A stretch of DNA of 64,000 bases from Brachymonas wangyanguii (GTDB taxonomy: Bacteria; Pseudomonadota; Gammaproteobacteria; Burkholderiales; Burkholderiaceae_C). The stretch covers positions 1,426,001 to 1,490,000 of the forward strand of contig NZ_CP173677.1 of the NCBI RefSeq assembly GCF_045055315.1, written 5' to 3'. Numbering within the stretch: position 1 is the stretch's first letter; every line of letters starts with the position of its first letter. Shown here piece after piece: positions 25,879 through 34,517 of the stretch. Made by a program: the position numbers and the translations under genes. The notes beneath the pieces are model-generated. The model did not search any database. It was given only the letters and a program-made list of their open reading frames with translations, and had not been told where the DNA came from.

Positions 25879-26703
25879 ATGACGACCCAACTGCAGTCCA
25901 TTATCGAAAACGCCTGGGAAAGCCGCGCCGACATCAACTTCTCCTCCGCCCCGAAAGACATCGTTGACGCGGTGGAGCATGTACTGGCAGAGCTGGACCA
26001 CGGCAGGCTCCGCGTAGCCACGCGCGAGGATGTCGGCAAATGGACGGTGCACCAGTGGATCAAGAAGGCCGTGCTGCTGAGCTTTCGCCTGCAGGACAAT
26101 GTGCTGATGCGTTCCGGCGACCTCGCCTTTTACGACAAGGTGCCAACCAAATTCGGCAGCATGACGGACGAGCAGATCCGGGCCAGCGGCGTGCGCGTGG
26201 TGCCGCCGGCGGTGGCGCGCCGTGGCAGCTACATTGCGCCAGGCGCCATCCTGATGCCCTCCTACGTCAACATCGGTGCCTATGTCGATGCCGATTCCAT
26301 GGTCGATACCTGGGCCACCGTCGGCAGCTGCGCCCAGGTCGGCAAGCATGTGCACCTGAGCGGCGGCGTCGGTCTGGGTGGCGTGCTGGAGCCGCTGCAG
26401 GCCGGCCCGACCATCATCGAGGACAACTGTTTCATCGGCGCGCGTTCCGAAATCGTCGAAGGCGTGATCGTGGAAGAAAACTCCGTGATCAGCATGGGCG
26501 TGTATATTGGCCAGAGTACGCCGATCTACGACCGCGCCACTGGCGAGATCAGCTATGGCCGCGTGCCGGCCGGCTCGGTGGTGATCAGCGGTTCGCTGCC
26601 CAAGGATGGCGGCCGCTACAGCCTGTATGCGGCCGTCATCGTCAAGCGCGTGGACGCCCAGACCCGCTCCAAGACCAGCCTGAACGATCTGCTGCGCGAT
26701 TGA
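25879..26703 (+). CDS. dapD: 2,3,4,5-tetrahydropyridine-2,6-dicarboxylate N-succinyltransferase
   Basis: DapD transfers a succinyl group from succinyl-CoA to tetrahydrodipicolinate in the succinylase branch of lysine and meso-diaminopimelate synthesis. The 274-residue protein has the N-terminal helical domain and a left-handed beta-helix made of hexapeptide repeats. Visible segments are GSYIAPGAILMPSYVNIGAY, VDADSMVDTWATVGSCAQVG, and NCFIGARSEIVEGVIVEENS. AGGA precedes the ATG by a suitable distance. A terminator-like hairpin separates it from dapE, 90 bases downstream. Confidence 0.97.
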   Translation: MTTQLQSIIENAWESRADINFSSAPKDIVDAVEHVLAELDHGRLRVATREDVGKWTVHQWIKKAVLLSFRLQDNVLMRSGDLAFYDKVPTKFGSMTDEQIRASGVRVVPPAVARRGSYIAPGAILMPSYVNIGAYVDADSMVDTWATVGSCAQVGKHVHLSGGVGLGGVLEPLQAGPTIIEDNCFIGARSEIVEGVIVEENSVISMGVYIGQSTPIYDRATGEISYGRVPAGSVVISGSLPKDGGRYSLYAAVIVKRVDAQTRSKTSLNDLLRD

Positions 26704-26723
26704 CAAGCCCCTAAAATCGCTGC

Positions 26724-26761
26724 GGGCGTGCCGGCCAGACCGTGCACGCCCCTGTTTTTTT
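26724..26761 (+). terminator. Rho-independent terminator after dapD
   Basis: GGGCGTG and CACGCCC form a 7-bp stem, followed by CTG and a run of seven T. It stands between dapD and dapE, so dapE may depend on read-through or its own promoter. Confidence 0.7.
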
Positions 26762-26793
26762 CCGGCAGCCTGCTGCCCTCCTGCTGAATCTTC

Positions 26794-27957
26794 ATGTCCG
26801 ACACCCTTGCCCTTTCCGAACAGCTGATCCGGCTGGCCTCCGTCACGCCGGATGATGCCGGCTGTCTGCCGCTGCTGGCCAGCCAGCTGGAACCGCTCGG
26901 CTTTGCCTGCGAACGCATCGACAGCGGCCCGGACGATTTCCGTGTCAGCAACCTGTGGGCGCTGCGTCCCGGCCGCCTGGGCGATGCCGGCAAGACACTG
27001 GTACTGGCCGGCCATACCGATGTGGTGCCGACCGGTCCGCTGGAACAGTGGACCAGCCCGCCCTTCGAGCCGGCACAGCGCGATGGCAAGCTCTACGGCC
27101 GCGGTGCCAGCGACATGAAGACCTCGCTCGCCGCCATGGTGGTGGCAGTGCGCGAATTCCTGCAGCAGCAGCCCGATACCGCGCTCAACCTCGCCTTTCT
27201 GCTCACCAGCGACGAGGAAGGCCCGGCGCACGATGGCACGGTGGTCGTCTGCAACACGCTACAGCAGCGCGGCACGCGCATCGATTACTGCCTGGTCGGC
27301 GAGCCCACGGCCGTCAGGCAGACTGGCGACATGATCAAGAACGGCCGCCGTGGCAGCATGAGCGGCCGCCTGACCGTGCACGGCATCCAGGGCCATATCG
27401 CCTACCCGCACCTGGCGCGCAACCCGATCCACCAGGTCGCGCCAGCACTGGCCGAACTGGCCGCCACCACCTGGGACGAGGGCAATGCCTTTTTTCCACC
27501 CACCAGCTGGCAGATCAGCAATATCCACGGCGGTACCGGTGCCAGCAACATCATCCCCGGTTCGGTGGTGATCGATTTCAATTTCCGCTTCTGCACCGAA
27601 TCCACGCCCGACAGCCTGCAGCAGCGTGTCGAAACTGTGCTGCAGCAGCATGGCCTGGACTACACGCTGGACTGGAGCATCAGCGGCCTGCCCTTCCTGA
27701 CTCCGCCCGGCGAACTAGTGGCCGCCGCGCAACAGGCCATCCGCGACGAAACCGGGCTGGAAACCGAACTCTCCACCAGCGGCGGCACCAGTGATGGCCG
27801 CTTTATCGCGCAGATCTGCCCACAGGTCATTGAGCTCGGCCCACCCAACGCCAGCATCCACAAGATCGATGAACATATCGCGCTCGACGACATCGAACCG
27901 CTCAAGAATATCTACCGGCGCTTGCTGGACAACCTGTCAAAGGAAATCACCCCATGA
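26794..27957 (+). CDS. dapE: Succinyl-diaminopimelate desuccinylase
   Basis: DapE is a di-zinc M20 peptidase-family enzyme that removes succinate from N-succinyl-L,L-DAP. The 387-residue protein shows the metal ligands in LVLAGHTDVVPTGP, GRGASDMKTSLAAM, SDEEGPAHDGT and the late His in PPNASIHKIDEHIALDD. The lid/dimerisation domain lies at about residues 180-295 (VHGIQGHIAYPHLARNPIH). The start follows a hairpin 30 bases upstream. Its stop overlaps the next gene, an ABC-F ATPase, by ATGA. Together with dapD it gives two steps of the succinylase route; dapC is not in the window. Confidence 0.96.
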   Translation: MSDTLALSEQLIRLASVTPDDAGCLPLLASQLEPLGFACERIDSGPDDFRVSNLWALRPGRLGDAGKTLVLAGHTDVVPTGPLEQWTSPPFEPAQRDGKLYGRGASDMKTSLAAMVVAVREFLQQQPDTALNLAFLLTSDEEGPAHDGTVVVCNTLQQRGTRIDYCLVGEPTAVRQTGDMIKNGRRGSMSGRLTVHGIQGHIAYPHLARNPIHQVAPALAELAATTWDEGNAFFPPTSWQISNIHGGTGASNIIPGSVVIDFNFRFCTESTPDSLQQRVETVLQQHGLDYTLDWSISGLPFLTPPGELVAAAQQAIRDETGLETELSTSGGTSDGRFIAQICPQVIELGPPNASIHKIDEHIALDDIEPLKNIYRRLLDNLSKEITP

Positions 27958-30032
27958 TCGTGCTTCAGGATGTGGTGCTGCAGCGCGGCACCAAGGTCTT
28001 GCTCGACAAGGCCTCGGTCAGCATCAACCCCGGCGAACGCGTCGGCCTGGTCGGGCGCAATGGCTGCGGCAAGTCCAGCCTGTTCAGCCTGCTGCAGAAC
28101 CGCCTGCATGAAGATGCCGGCGATGTCAGCCTGCCGCCCCACTGGCGCATGGCCGAAGTGGCACAGAACATGCCCGAAACCACGGACAGCGCGACGGAAT
28201 TCGTGCTCGGTGGCGATTCCCGCCTGCAAGAAGCCCATGCCGCACTGGCGCAGGCCGATGCCAGCGGCGACGGCATGGCGATTGCCCACGCGCACACGCT
28301 GCTGGCCGATGCCGGTGCGCACGACGCGCGCTCGCGCGCCCAATCGCTGATCCTCGGTCTCGGCTTCCAGATCGATGAGCTGGAGCGTCCGGTCAACAGT
28401 TTCTCGGGAGGCTGGCGCATGCGCCTGCAACTGGCGCGCGCGCTGATGTGCCCAAGCGACCTGCTGCTGCTGGACGAACCGACCAACCACCTGGATCTGG
28501 ACGCGCTGGTCTGGCTGGAAGGCTGGCTCAAGCGCTACCCCGGCACGCTGCTGGTGATCAGCCACGACCGCGAATTCCTCGATGCTATCACCCAGGTGAC
28601 GGTGCATGTGGAGCACGCCCAGCTGACGCGCTACAGCGGCAACTACACCGCCTTCGAGGAACAGCGCGCCGAACGCATCGTGCTGCAACAGGCCGCCTAC
28701 GCACGCCAGCAGGAAAAAATCGCCCACCTGCAGCAATTCATCGACCGCTTCAAGGCCAAGGCGACCAAGGCCAAGCAGGCGCAGAGCCGGGTCAAGGCGC
28801 TGGAGCGCATGGAACGGCTGGCACCGGTGCTCACCAGTGCCGATTTCACCTTTGAATTCCAGGAACCGCCGCAGCTGCCCAACCCGATGCTGGCAGTGCG
28901 CGATGCCGCTTTCGGCTACCGCGGCGCTGCCGGCAAGCCGGCACCAGACCTCATCCTCGACGCAGAGCTGCAGGACTTCAGCACCAGCCAGGAGTTGCAC
29001 CAGCACCAGCTGCAAAGTGGCGAGGCGCTGCCGCCCATCACCGAACAGGACAAGGTGATCCTGCAGGGCATCAACGTCTCGGTGCTGGCAGGCCAGCGCA
29101 TTGGCGTGCTCGGTGCCAACGGTCAGGGCAAGTCCACCTTCGTCAAGACGGTGGCGCACGCCCTACCGCTGCTGGCTGGCCGCATCACCGAAGGCAAGGG
29201 CCTGCGCCTGGGCTATTTCGCCCAGCAGGAACTGGAAGTACTGCAGCTCGATGACCACCCGCTCGGCCACATGACGCGGCTGGCGCGCGAGCACCCGGAT
29301 CTGGCCGCCCAGGCCGGCCGCGAGCAGGATTTGCGCAACTTCCTAGGCAGCTTCCAGTTTGCCGGCGACATGGTGCACCAGGCCGTGGGCAGCATGAGCG
29401 GTGGCGAAAAGGCACGTCTGGTGCTGGCGATGCTGGTCTGGCAGCGTCCCAACCTGCTGCTGCTGGACGAGCCGACCAACCATCTGGATCTGGTCACGCG
29501 CGAGGCGCTGGCGATGGCGCTCAACAGCTTTGACGGCACAGTGATGCTGGTCAGCCACGACCGAGCCCTGCTGCGCGCCGTCTGCGACGACTTCTGGCTG
29601 GTTGGAGAAGGCGGCATCCGCCCCTTCGATGGCGATCTGGACGACTACCAGCGTTACCTGCAGGACGTGGCACGCCAGCGCCGCGAACAGCTCAACGCCG
29701 GCAACAGCGCCAGCGCAGATGCCACAGACAGCAAGCCAGCCCTGAGTGGTGCCGAACAGCGCAAGCTGCAGGCCGCGCGCCGCCAGCAGTACCTGGAACA
29801 GCGCCGCCCGCTGGCCAAGCGACAGCAGCAGCTGGAAAAGGACATGGAGCAACTGCGCGCCGACAAGGAACGCCTCGAAGCCGAACTGTGCCAGCCGCTG
29901 GAGCCGCAGGCGATTGCCGATGCCGGCCGCCAGCTCAAGCAGGTGACCGATGACCTCGACGAGGCCGAGATGGCCTGGCTGGAAGTCTCCGAACAGCTGG
30001 AGGCGCTGGAGGCCAGCCAGGAAGCCGTGTAA
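27954..30032 (+). CDS. ABC-F family ATPase (YheS/Uup-like)
   Basis: The 692-residue cytoplasmic protein has two ABC ATPase domains in one chain and no membrane segment, the ABC-F layout. These proteins act on the ribosome, generally by relieving stalled translation. Domain 1 has GRNGCGKSSLF (near residue 37), FSGGWRMRLQLARAL and LLLLDEPTNHLDLDAL. A charged linker (FIDRFKAKATKAKQAQSRVK) follows. Domain 2 has GANGQGKSTFVK and SGGEKARLVLAMLVWQ with LLLLDEPTNHLDLVTR. The C-terminus is a long coiled coil (about 590-690). Compared with Uup the linker and tail fit YheS better. It overlaps dapE by 4 bases. Confidence 0.92.
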   Translation: MIVLQDVVLQRGTKVLLDKASVSINPGERVGLVGRNGCGKSSLFSLLQNRLHEDAGDVSLPPHWRMAEVAQNMPETTDSATEFVLGGDSRLQEAHAALAQADASGDGMAIAHAHTLLADAGAHDARSRAQSLILGLGFQIDELERPVNSFSGGWRMRLQLARALMCPSDLLLLDEPTNHLDLDALVWLEGWLKRYPGTLLVISHDREFLDAITQVTVHVEHAQLTRYSGNYTAFEEQRAERIVLQQAAYARQQEKIAHLQQFIDRFKAKATKAKQAQSRVKALERMERLAPVLTSADFTFEFQEPPQLPNPMLAVRDAAFGYRGAAGKPAPDLILDAELQDFSTSQELHQHQLQSGEALPPITEQDKVILQGINVSVLAGQRIGVLGANGQGKSTFVKTVAHALPLLAGRITEGKGLRLGYFAQQELEVLQLDDHPLGHMTRLAREHPDLAAQAGREQDLRNFLGSFQFAGDMVHQAVGSMSGGEKARLVLAMLVWQRPNLLLLDEPTNHLDLVTREALAMALNSFDGTVMLVSHDRALLRAVCDDFWLVGEGGIRPFDGDLDDYQRYLQDVARQRREQLNAGNSASADATDSKPALSGAEQRKLQAARRQQYLEQRRPLAKRQQQLEKDMEQLRADKERLEAELCQPLEPQAIADAGRQLKQVTDDLDEAEMAWLEVSEQLEALEASQEAV

Positions 30033-30130
30033 TCACAGTCTGACACACCTGCTGGCAGATGACTGCCATAGAGCTGTCAGGGTTTGCGGTTAGTATGTGG
30101 CCGTTGACAACAAACAGGGAGTTTTTCCTC

Positions 30131-30382
30131 ATGATGCAAATCATTTCCATCATCGTCGTCGGTTTTATCGTGGGTCTGCTGGCCCGCGCCCTCAAGCCGG
30201 GCAATGACAGCCTCGGTTTCCTGATGACGACCGTGCTCGGTATCATCGGTTCCGCCGTGGCCAACTTCATCGGCTCCGCACTGGGTCTGTACGGTCCGGG
30301 TGATGCCGCCGGCTGGATCGCCTCCATCATCGGTGCCATCATCGTGCTGTACGTGTACGGCCTGGTCACCAAAAAGCGCTGA
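30131..30382 (+). CDS. GlsB/YeaQ/YmgE family small membrane protein
   Basis: The 83-residue protein is almost entirely hydrophobic with three membrane segments, and matches the transglycosylase-associated (GlsB/YeaQ/YmgE) family linked to envelope stress. Typical features are IVGLLARALKPGNDSLGF near residue 14, GIIGSAVANFIG, and a final IVLYVYGLVTKKR. The frame extends upstream to 30059, but the ATG at 30131 follows AGGGAG and gives the family N-terminus (a second ATG is adjacent). It is a single gene with a terminator after it. Confidence 0.85.
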   Translation: MMQIISIIVVGFIVGLLARALKPGNDSLGFLMTTVLGIIGSAVANFIGSALGLYGPGDAAGWIASIIGAIIVLYVYGLVTKKR

Positions 30383-30422
30383 TACCGCAAGCGGCGTAGC
30401 ACGCCGCTGGTATATAGTGACA

Positions 30423-30442
30423 GGGGCTTCGGCCCTTTTTTT
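30423..30442 (+). terminator. Rho-independent terminator after the GlsB-like gene
   Basis: GGGGC, a TTCG tetraloop and GCCC are followed by seven T. It lies directly upstream of the next lipoprotein gene. Confidence 0.85.
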
Positions 30443-30460
30443 GATGCTACATTGACGAGC

Positions 30461-30970
30461 ATGACTTCATTGTTTACCCGCAGCAGGCTGCTGCTGATTC
30501 CTCCCGCACTCACGCTGCTGGCGGCCTGCCAGCCAGCTGGCGATGCCACCAATGCCCCGGCTTCGTCAGCTGCCAGCGCCGTGGCCATCGCACCGGCCAG
30601 CGCGGCAGCATCGGCTGCTGATGCCCCACTGATGCAAGGCGTGTTCTTCTGGGGTCCTGAAGTCGAGACCTTCTCGCCCTGCAATACCAACCAGACTTTC
30701 TGGCTGGATGGCGAACCGGAGCAGCTGGCGCCGCTGGAAGACATGGCAATGGAAAAAGCCGACCAGGCCAACGAAGCCTACCAGCCGGTCTATGTCGAGA
30801 TCCACGCCACACAGATGGGGCCAGCCACGGACGGCTATGCGGTCGAGTACGACGGCGTGCTCGCCTTGCAGCAGGTGGTCAAGCTGTCGCCCGAAGTGCC
30901 CAGCACCTGCAAGCTGATCGAGCAGCCACCGCCCCCGTCCGGCGTGGCGGCCAGCGCTGCCGAGGATTGA
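30461..30970 (+). CDS. Hypothetical lipoprotein with an Ala-rich linker
   Basis: The 169-residue protein has a lipoprotein signal peptide ending LLAAC (Cys near residue 23) and an Ala/Ser/Pro-rich linker to about residue 55. A small globular domain starting GVFFWGPEVETFSPC follows. That domain, with NQTFWLDGE and YQPVYVEIHATQMG, resembles conserved envelope lipoproteins of Burkholderiales whose function is unknown (distantly NlpE/COG3650-like); this link is inference. The two Cys residues (in FSPC and PSTC) may form a disulfide. ATG at 30461 is preferred to a TTG three codons upstream. A terminator hairpin lies just before the gene, so it needs its own promoter. Confidence 0.75.
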   Translation: MTSLFTRSRLLLIPPALTLLAACQPAGDATNAPASSAASAVAIAPASAAASAADAPLMQGVFFWGPEVETFSPCNTNQTFWLDGEPEQLAPLEDMAMEKADQANEAYQPVYVEIHATQMGPATDGYAVEYDGVLALQQVVKLSPEVPSTCKLIEQPPPPSGVAASAAED

Positions 30971-31007
30971 ACACGCGCAGCACCCGTTCACACCAGACAG
31001 AAACAGA

Positions 31008-31030
31008 CAAGCCACCCATCGGGTGGCTTG
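31008..31030. terminator. Hairpin between the lipoprotein and LivK-like genes
   Basis: CAAGCCACCC and GGGTGGCTTG form a perfect 10-bp stem with a three-base loop. It lies between convergent genes. On the minus strand it is followed by TCTGTTTCTG, a weak T-rich tail. Confidence 0.65.
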
Positions 31031-31054
31031 CTGCTGTCAGGGCCTGACTGAAGA

Positions 31055-32251
31055 TCAGTTCATGGCCTGCTTCTTGCCGTCCACGTACTGGTAAAGCGTG
31101 CTGGGCGCGTTCACCATGTCACCGGTCGCGTCAAAGGTGATCTTGGAAGTCACGCCTTCGTAGTTCGATTCGGCCAGCTTGGCCAGGTAGACCTTGGGAT
31201 CGGCAGAGTCGGCACGCTTCATGGCGTCCACGATCAGCATCGCCGCGTCATAGGTGTACGGGCTGTAGATCTGGAACTGACCCGGATAGGCCTTTTCGTA
31301 ACGCTCGCGCCAGGCCAGGCCACCCGGCATCTTGCTCAGCGAGGCACCGCCTTCGGCACACACCACGTTCAGCAGCGGCTTGGAACCACCAGACAGCTTG
31401 GCCAGTTCGGTGGTGCAGATGCCGTCACCGCCAAAGTACTTCTGCGTGGTCAGGCCCAGCTGCTCCATCTGGCGCAGCATCGGGCCGGCCTGGGCATCCA
31501 TGCCGCCATAGAAAATGCCATCCGGGTTCTGCGCCTTGACCGCCGTCAGGATCGCCATGAAGTCGGTCGCCTTGTCGTTGGTGAACTGCTGGCTCACCAC
31601 CTCGATGCCGTTCTGCTTGGCCACAGCGGCAAACACCTCGGCCAGGCCCTGGCCATAGGCGGTACGGTCGTCGATCACGGCGACACGCTTTAGGCCAAAG
31701 GTCTTGGCCTGGTTGGCCAGCGCCGCACCCAGTGCGTTGTCGTTGGCGATGATCCGGAAAGTGGTCTTGTAGCCGTTCTTGGTCAGCGCCGGGTTGGTGG
31801 CAGCGCCGGTCACCATCGGCAAGTCACAATCGTTGTAGATCTTGGATGCCGGAATGGTAGTGCCGGAGTTCAGGTGACCAACCACGCCGTTGACCTTGGA
31901 GTCGCACAGTTTCTGTGCCACGGCCGTGCCCTGCTTCGGATCGGCGCCATCGTCTTCCACCACGGCTTCAAAGCGTACCGGCTTGCCGCCGAGCGTCACG
32001 CCCTGCTGGTTCAGGTCAGCCACCGCCATCAGCACGCCGTTGGCGTTGTCCTTGCCATAGTGGGCCTGGCTGCCCGACATGGGCGCCACGGATGCCAGCT
32101 TGACGACCTGGGCGTCAGCTGCCGGAGCCGCAGCAGCAGCGCCACCGCTGGCAGCCGGTGCCGTCGGGGTTTCGGTTTTCTGGCCACAGGCTGCCAGCAG
32201 GGCGCTGGCAGCCAGTACGGCGGCAACGCTCAGTCGGAGTTCAAATTGCAT
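31055..32251 (-). CDS. Branched-chain amino-acid ABC transporter substrate-binding protein (LivJ/LivK-like)
   Basis: The 398-residue periplasmic protein belongs to the type I periplasmic-binding fold used for leucine, isoleucine and valine uptake. The signal sequence ends ASALLAACGQ, which also fits a lipobox, followed by an Ala-rich linker. The mature part starts VVKLASVAPMSGSQAHYGKD and contains VVGHLNSGTTIPASKIYND and AVIDDRTAYGQGLAEVF. The ATG at 32251 follows GGGAGAG, whereas the frame is open to 32311 without a signal peptide. No permease or ATPase genes are beside it, so it is an orphan binding protein in this window and its ligand is inferred from family only. Confidence 0.9.
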   Translation of the reverse strand: MQFELRLSVAAVLAASALLAACGQKTETPTAPAASGGAAAAAPAADAQVVKLASVAPMSGSQAHYGKDNANGVLMAVADLNQQGVTLGGKPVRFEAVVEDDGADPKQGTAVAQKLCDSKVNGVVGHLNSGTTIPASKIYNDCDLPMVTGAATNPALTKNGYKTTFRIIANDNALGAALANQAKTFGLKRVAVIDDRTAYGQGLAEVFAAVAKQNGIEVVSQQFTNDKATDFMAILTAVKAQNPDGIFYGGMDAQAGPMLRQMEQLGLTTQKYFGGDGICTTELAKLSGGSKPLLNVVCAEGGASLSKMPGGLAWRERYEKAYPGQFQIYSPYTYDAAMLIVDAMKRADSADPKVYLAKLAESNYEGVTSKITFDATGDMVNAPSTLYQYVDGKKQAMN

Positions 32252-32415
32252 GGTGCTCTCCCATTTCACAAGAGTGACAGCTGCCGACATCTGCGAGATG
32301 CGGATTGTCACGACTGGCTGTTAAAAAAATTGTAGCCAGCCCGATTTCCATTTTTCAGCTATATGTCAAGCTCAAGGGAAAACACCGATTCGCCCCAAGG
32401 CCTTGCCAAAGCCCC

Positions 32416-32856
32416 TTAGCCGCGAACTTGCACGTCGTGACGCACGATCTGGTAGCCGCGGCTGGTGTAGTACTTCCAGCGGGTGCGGGCCTGAGCGCGA
32501 TCCTGCTCGTCAAACGTCACCACCTCGATCAGGCGGGCAAACTGCTCGAAACCGGCCGGCACTTCGGGCAGCAGGCTGACCAGCACATCGTGGCGCTCAC
32601 ACTGGCTGACATCGGGAGTCAGCCACAGGCGCGCATGGCGCGCCTCGGGCGATTGCGCCTGCTCCGGCTGCCCCAGCAGGCAGTGACCAATGAATTCGGT
32701 AGGTGCCAGCTGCCATAGCTGGCGATCCACCTGCTGCAGCACCTCGGGCGCTGCCACCAGAACCACCGATTCGGAATGCGCCACCGCCTTGCGCAGCAGG
32801 CGGCTCACATAGCGCAAGCGCTCCGGGATGTTGAAGTGAAAGGCAACTTCCGTCAC
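32416..32856 (-). CDS. holC: DNA polymerase III chi subunit
   Basis: The 146-residue protein matches HolC, which links the clamp loader to single-strand DNA-binding protein. Family features are VAFHFNIPERLRYVSRLLRK at the start, the VDRQLWQLAPTEFIGHCL segment, and RWKYYTSRGYQIVRHD near the end. It lies two bases downstream of the pepA stop on the same strand. The pepA-holC pairing is common in Proteobacteria, so the two are probably one transcript. Confidence 0.93.
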   Translation of the reverse strand: MTEVAFHFNIPERLRYVSRLLRKAVAHSESVVLVAAPEVLQQVDRQLWQLAPTEFIGHCLLGQPEQAQSPEARHARLWLTPDVSQCERHDVLVSLLPEVPAGFEQFARLIEVVTFDEQDRAQARTRWKYYTSRGYQIVRHDVQVRG

Positions 32857-32858
32857 AT

Positions 32859-34481
32859 TCAGCCCGCGCGCTTGCCGCTCTTGCCAGTTGTCTTGGCCTT
32901 GGTGGCTGCCGGCTTGGCAGCGGCTTTGGTCACTGGCTTAACCGCCTTGGCGCTCTTGCCGGCTGGCTTGTCCTGGCTCTGCTGTTCGGCTTGCGAGGGG
33001 CCAAAATCGACCGGCTGTTCTGCCATGTTCAGCGCAAACTGCAGCAGCAGCGGTACCGGACGGCCGGTCGCCCCCTTGGCCGCACCCTCGTTCCAGGCGG
33101 TGCCAGCGATGTCCAGATGCGCCCACGGATAACGGCCGGTAAAGCGCTCCAGGAACTTGGCCGCCGAAATCGCGCCAGCCAGACGACCTGCCACGTTGGC
33201 CATGTCGGCAAAATTGGATTTCAGGTCCTGGCCGTAGACATCGTCCATGGGCATGCGCCAGCACAGGTCGGAGCTTTCATCGGCAGCGCGCTCCAGTTCT
33301 TGCGCCAGCTCATCGTTGGTCGTGAACAGGCCGCTGCGCAGGTGGCCCAGCGCCATCACGCAGTTGCCAGTCAGCGTGGCAATGTCCACCACCGCCTGCG
33401 GCTGGAAGCGCTCGGCGTAAGTCAGCGCATCGCACAGGATCAGGCGACCCTCGGCATCGGTATTCAGGATCTCGATGGTCTGGCCGCTCATGCTAGTGAC
33501 CACATCGCCTGGCTTCAGGGCACGGCCGCTGGGCATGTTCTCGCAGGTCGGGATCAGGCCGACCACGTTGATCTTCGGACGCAGCAGGCGCAGCGATTCG
33601 AACAGGCCGAGCACGCTGGCGGCACCGCCCATGTCGAACTTCATCTCGTCCATGCCGGCACCGGGTTTCAGCGAGATGCCGCCGCTGTCAAAGGTGATGC
33701 CCTTGCCGACGAACACCAGCGGACGTTGGCTGTCGGCTGCGCCTTCATAGCGCAGCACGATAAAGCGCGGCGGCTCGTCCGAACCCTTGGCCACCGACAG
33801 GAAGGAGCCCATGCCCAGCTTCTCGATCTGCTTCTGCTCCAGCACCTCGCATTCCAGCAGGCCGTGGCCGCCGTCATTCTGCGCCTGGGCTGCGATGTTG
33901 CGCGCCACCTCGCCCAGCATGCTGGGCGTGGCGTGGTTGCCCGGGCGGTTCGCCCACTCGCGCGCCAGCGTCATGCCGGCCACCAGCGCCTTGCCCTGCG
34001 CCAGCGCGCCCTTGCGCTCGCCGGCATTCGGCGCGCCCAGCAGTACCTTCTTCAGGCCGCCCTTGGCGCTCGGCTTGGTCGTGCCATAGACATGGCCACC
34101 TGCTGCAATCGAAGTCATCGCCGCAGTCCATTGGGCATCGCTCGCATCCTGGGCAAAGCAGACCGCCAGCTTGACCGGGTCTGCAGCAACCTCCTTCACC
34201 AGCTTGGCCAGCGACTTGCGGATCTGGGCCGGCGATCCGTCACCGATACCCAGCAGCTCCACGCGCGCCACCGGGCGCGATTCGGGCAGGTAGAGCGACA
34301 GGCGCTTACCGGACTCGGTACTCCAGTGGCCGGCAGACAATGCCCTTTTCACCAGCAGGGACAAGCCTGCGGTCAGCGGCTCTCCCAAATCCAGGCCATC
34401 GGCAGCCAGCAGGATCAGGACATCGCCAAGTTCGGCATCCTGGGTCAGGGGGTTGGAGGTTGCAAGAGAAAAATTCATCAT
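32859..34481 (-). CDS. pepA: Leucyl aminopeptidase (cytosol aminopeptidase, M17)
   Basis: PepA is a hexameric two-metal aminopeptidase; in some bacteria it also binds DNA in site-specific recombination. The 540-residue protein has the M17 metal-site segments FVGKGITFDSGGISLKPG, MDEMKFDMGGAASVLG and LNTDAEGRLILCDAL. The first 170 residues form the variable N-terminal domain. The chain ends in an unusual tail of about 40 residues rich in Lys and Ala (KPAGKSAKAVKPVTKAAAK and onward), which explains why it is longer than the usual roughly 500. Two adjacent ATG codons open the gene; the upstream one is listed. It is divergent from lptF and followed by holC. Confidence 0.95.
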   Translation of the reverse strand: MMNFSLATSNPLTQDAELGDVLILLAADGLDLGEPLTAGLSLLVKRALSAGHWSTESGKRLSLYLPESRPVARVELLGIGDGSPAQIRKSLAKLVKEVAADPVKLAVCFAQDASDAQWTAAMTSIAAGGHVYGTTKPSAKGGLKKVLLGAPNAGERKGALAQGKALVAGMTLAREWANRPGNHATPSMLGEVARNIAAQAQNDGGHGLLECEVLEQKQIEKLGMGSFLSVAKGSDEPPRFIVLRYEGAADSQRPLVFVGKGITFDSGGISLKPGAGMDEMKFDMGGAASVLGLFESLRLLRPKINVVGLIPTCENMPSGRALKPGDVVTSMSGQTIEILNTDAEGRLILCDALTYAERFQPQAVVDIATLTGNCVMALGHLRSGLFTTNDELAQELERAADESSDLCWRMPMDDVYGQDLKSNFADMANVAGRLAGAISAAKFLERFTGRYPWAHLDIAGTAWNEGAAKGATGRPVPLLLQFALNMAEQPVDFGPSQAEQQSQDKPAGKSAKAVKPVTKAAAKPAATKAKTTGKSGKRAG

Positions 34482-34517
34482 AATGTCGGTTTGAGTTGAG
34501 GCTTTAGCGTAACGCCA

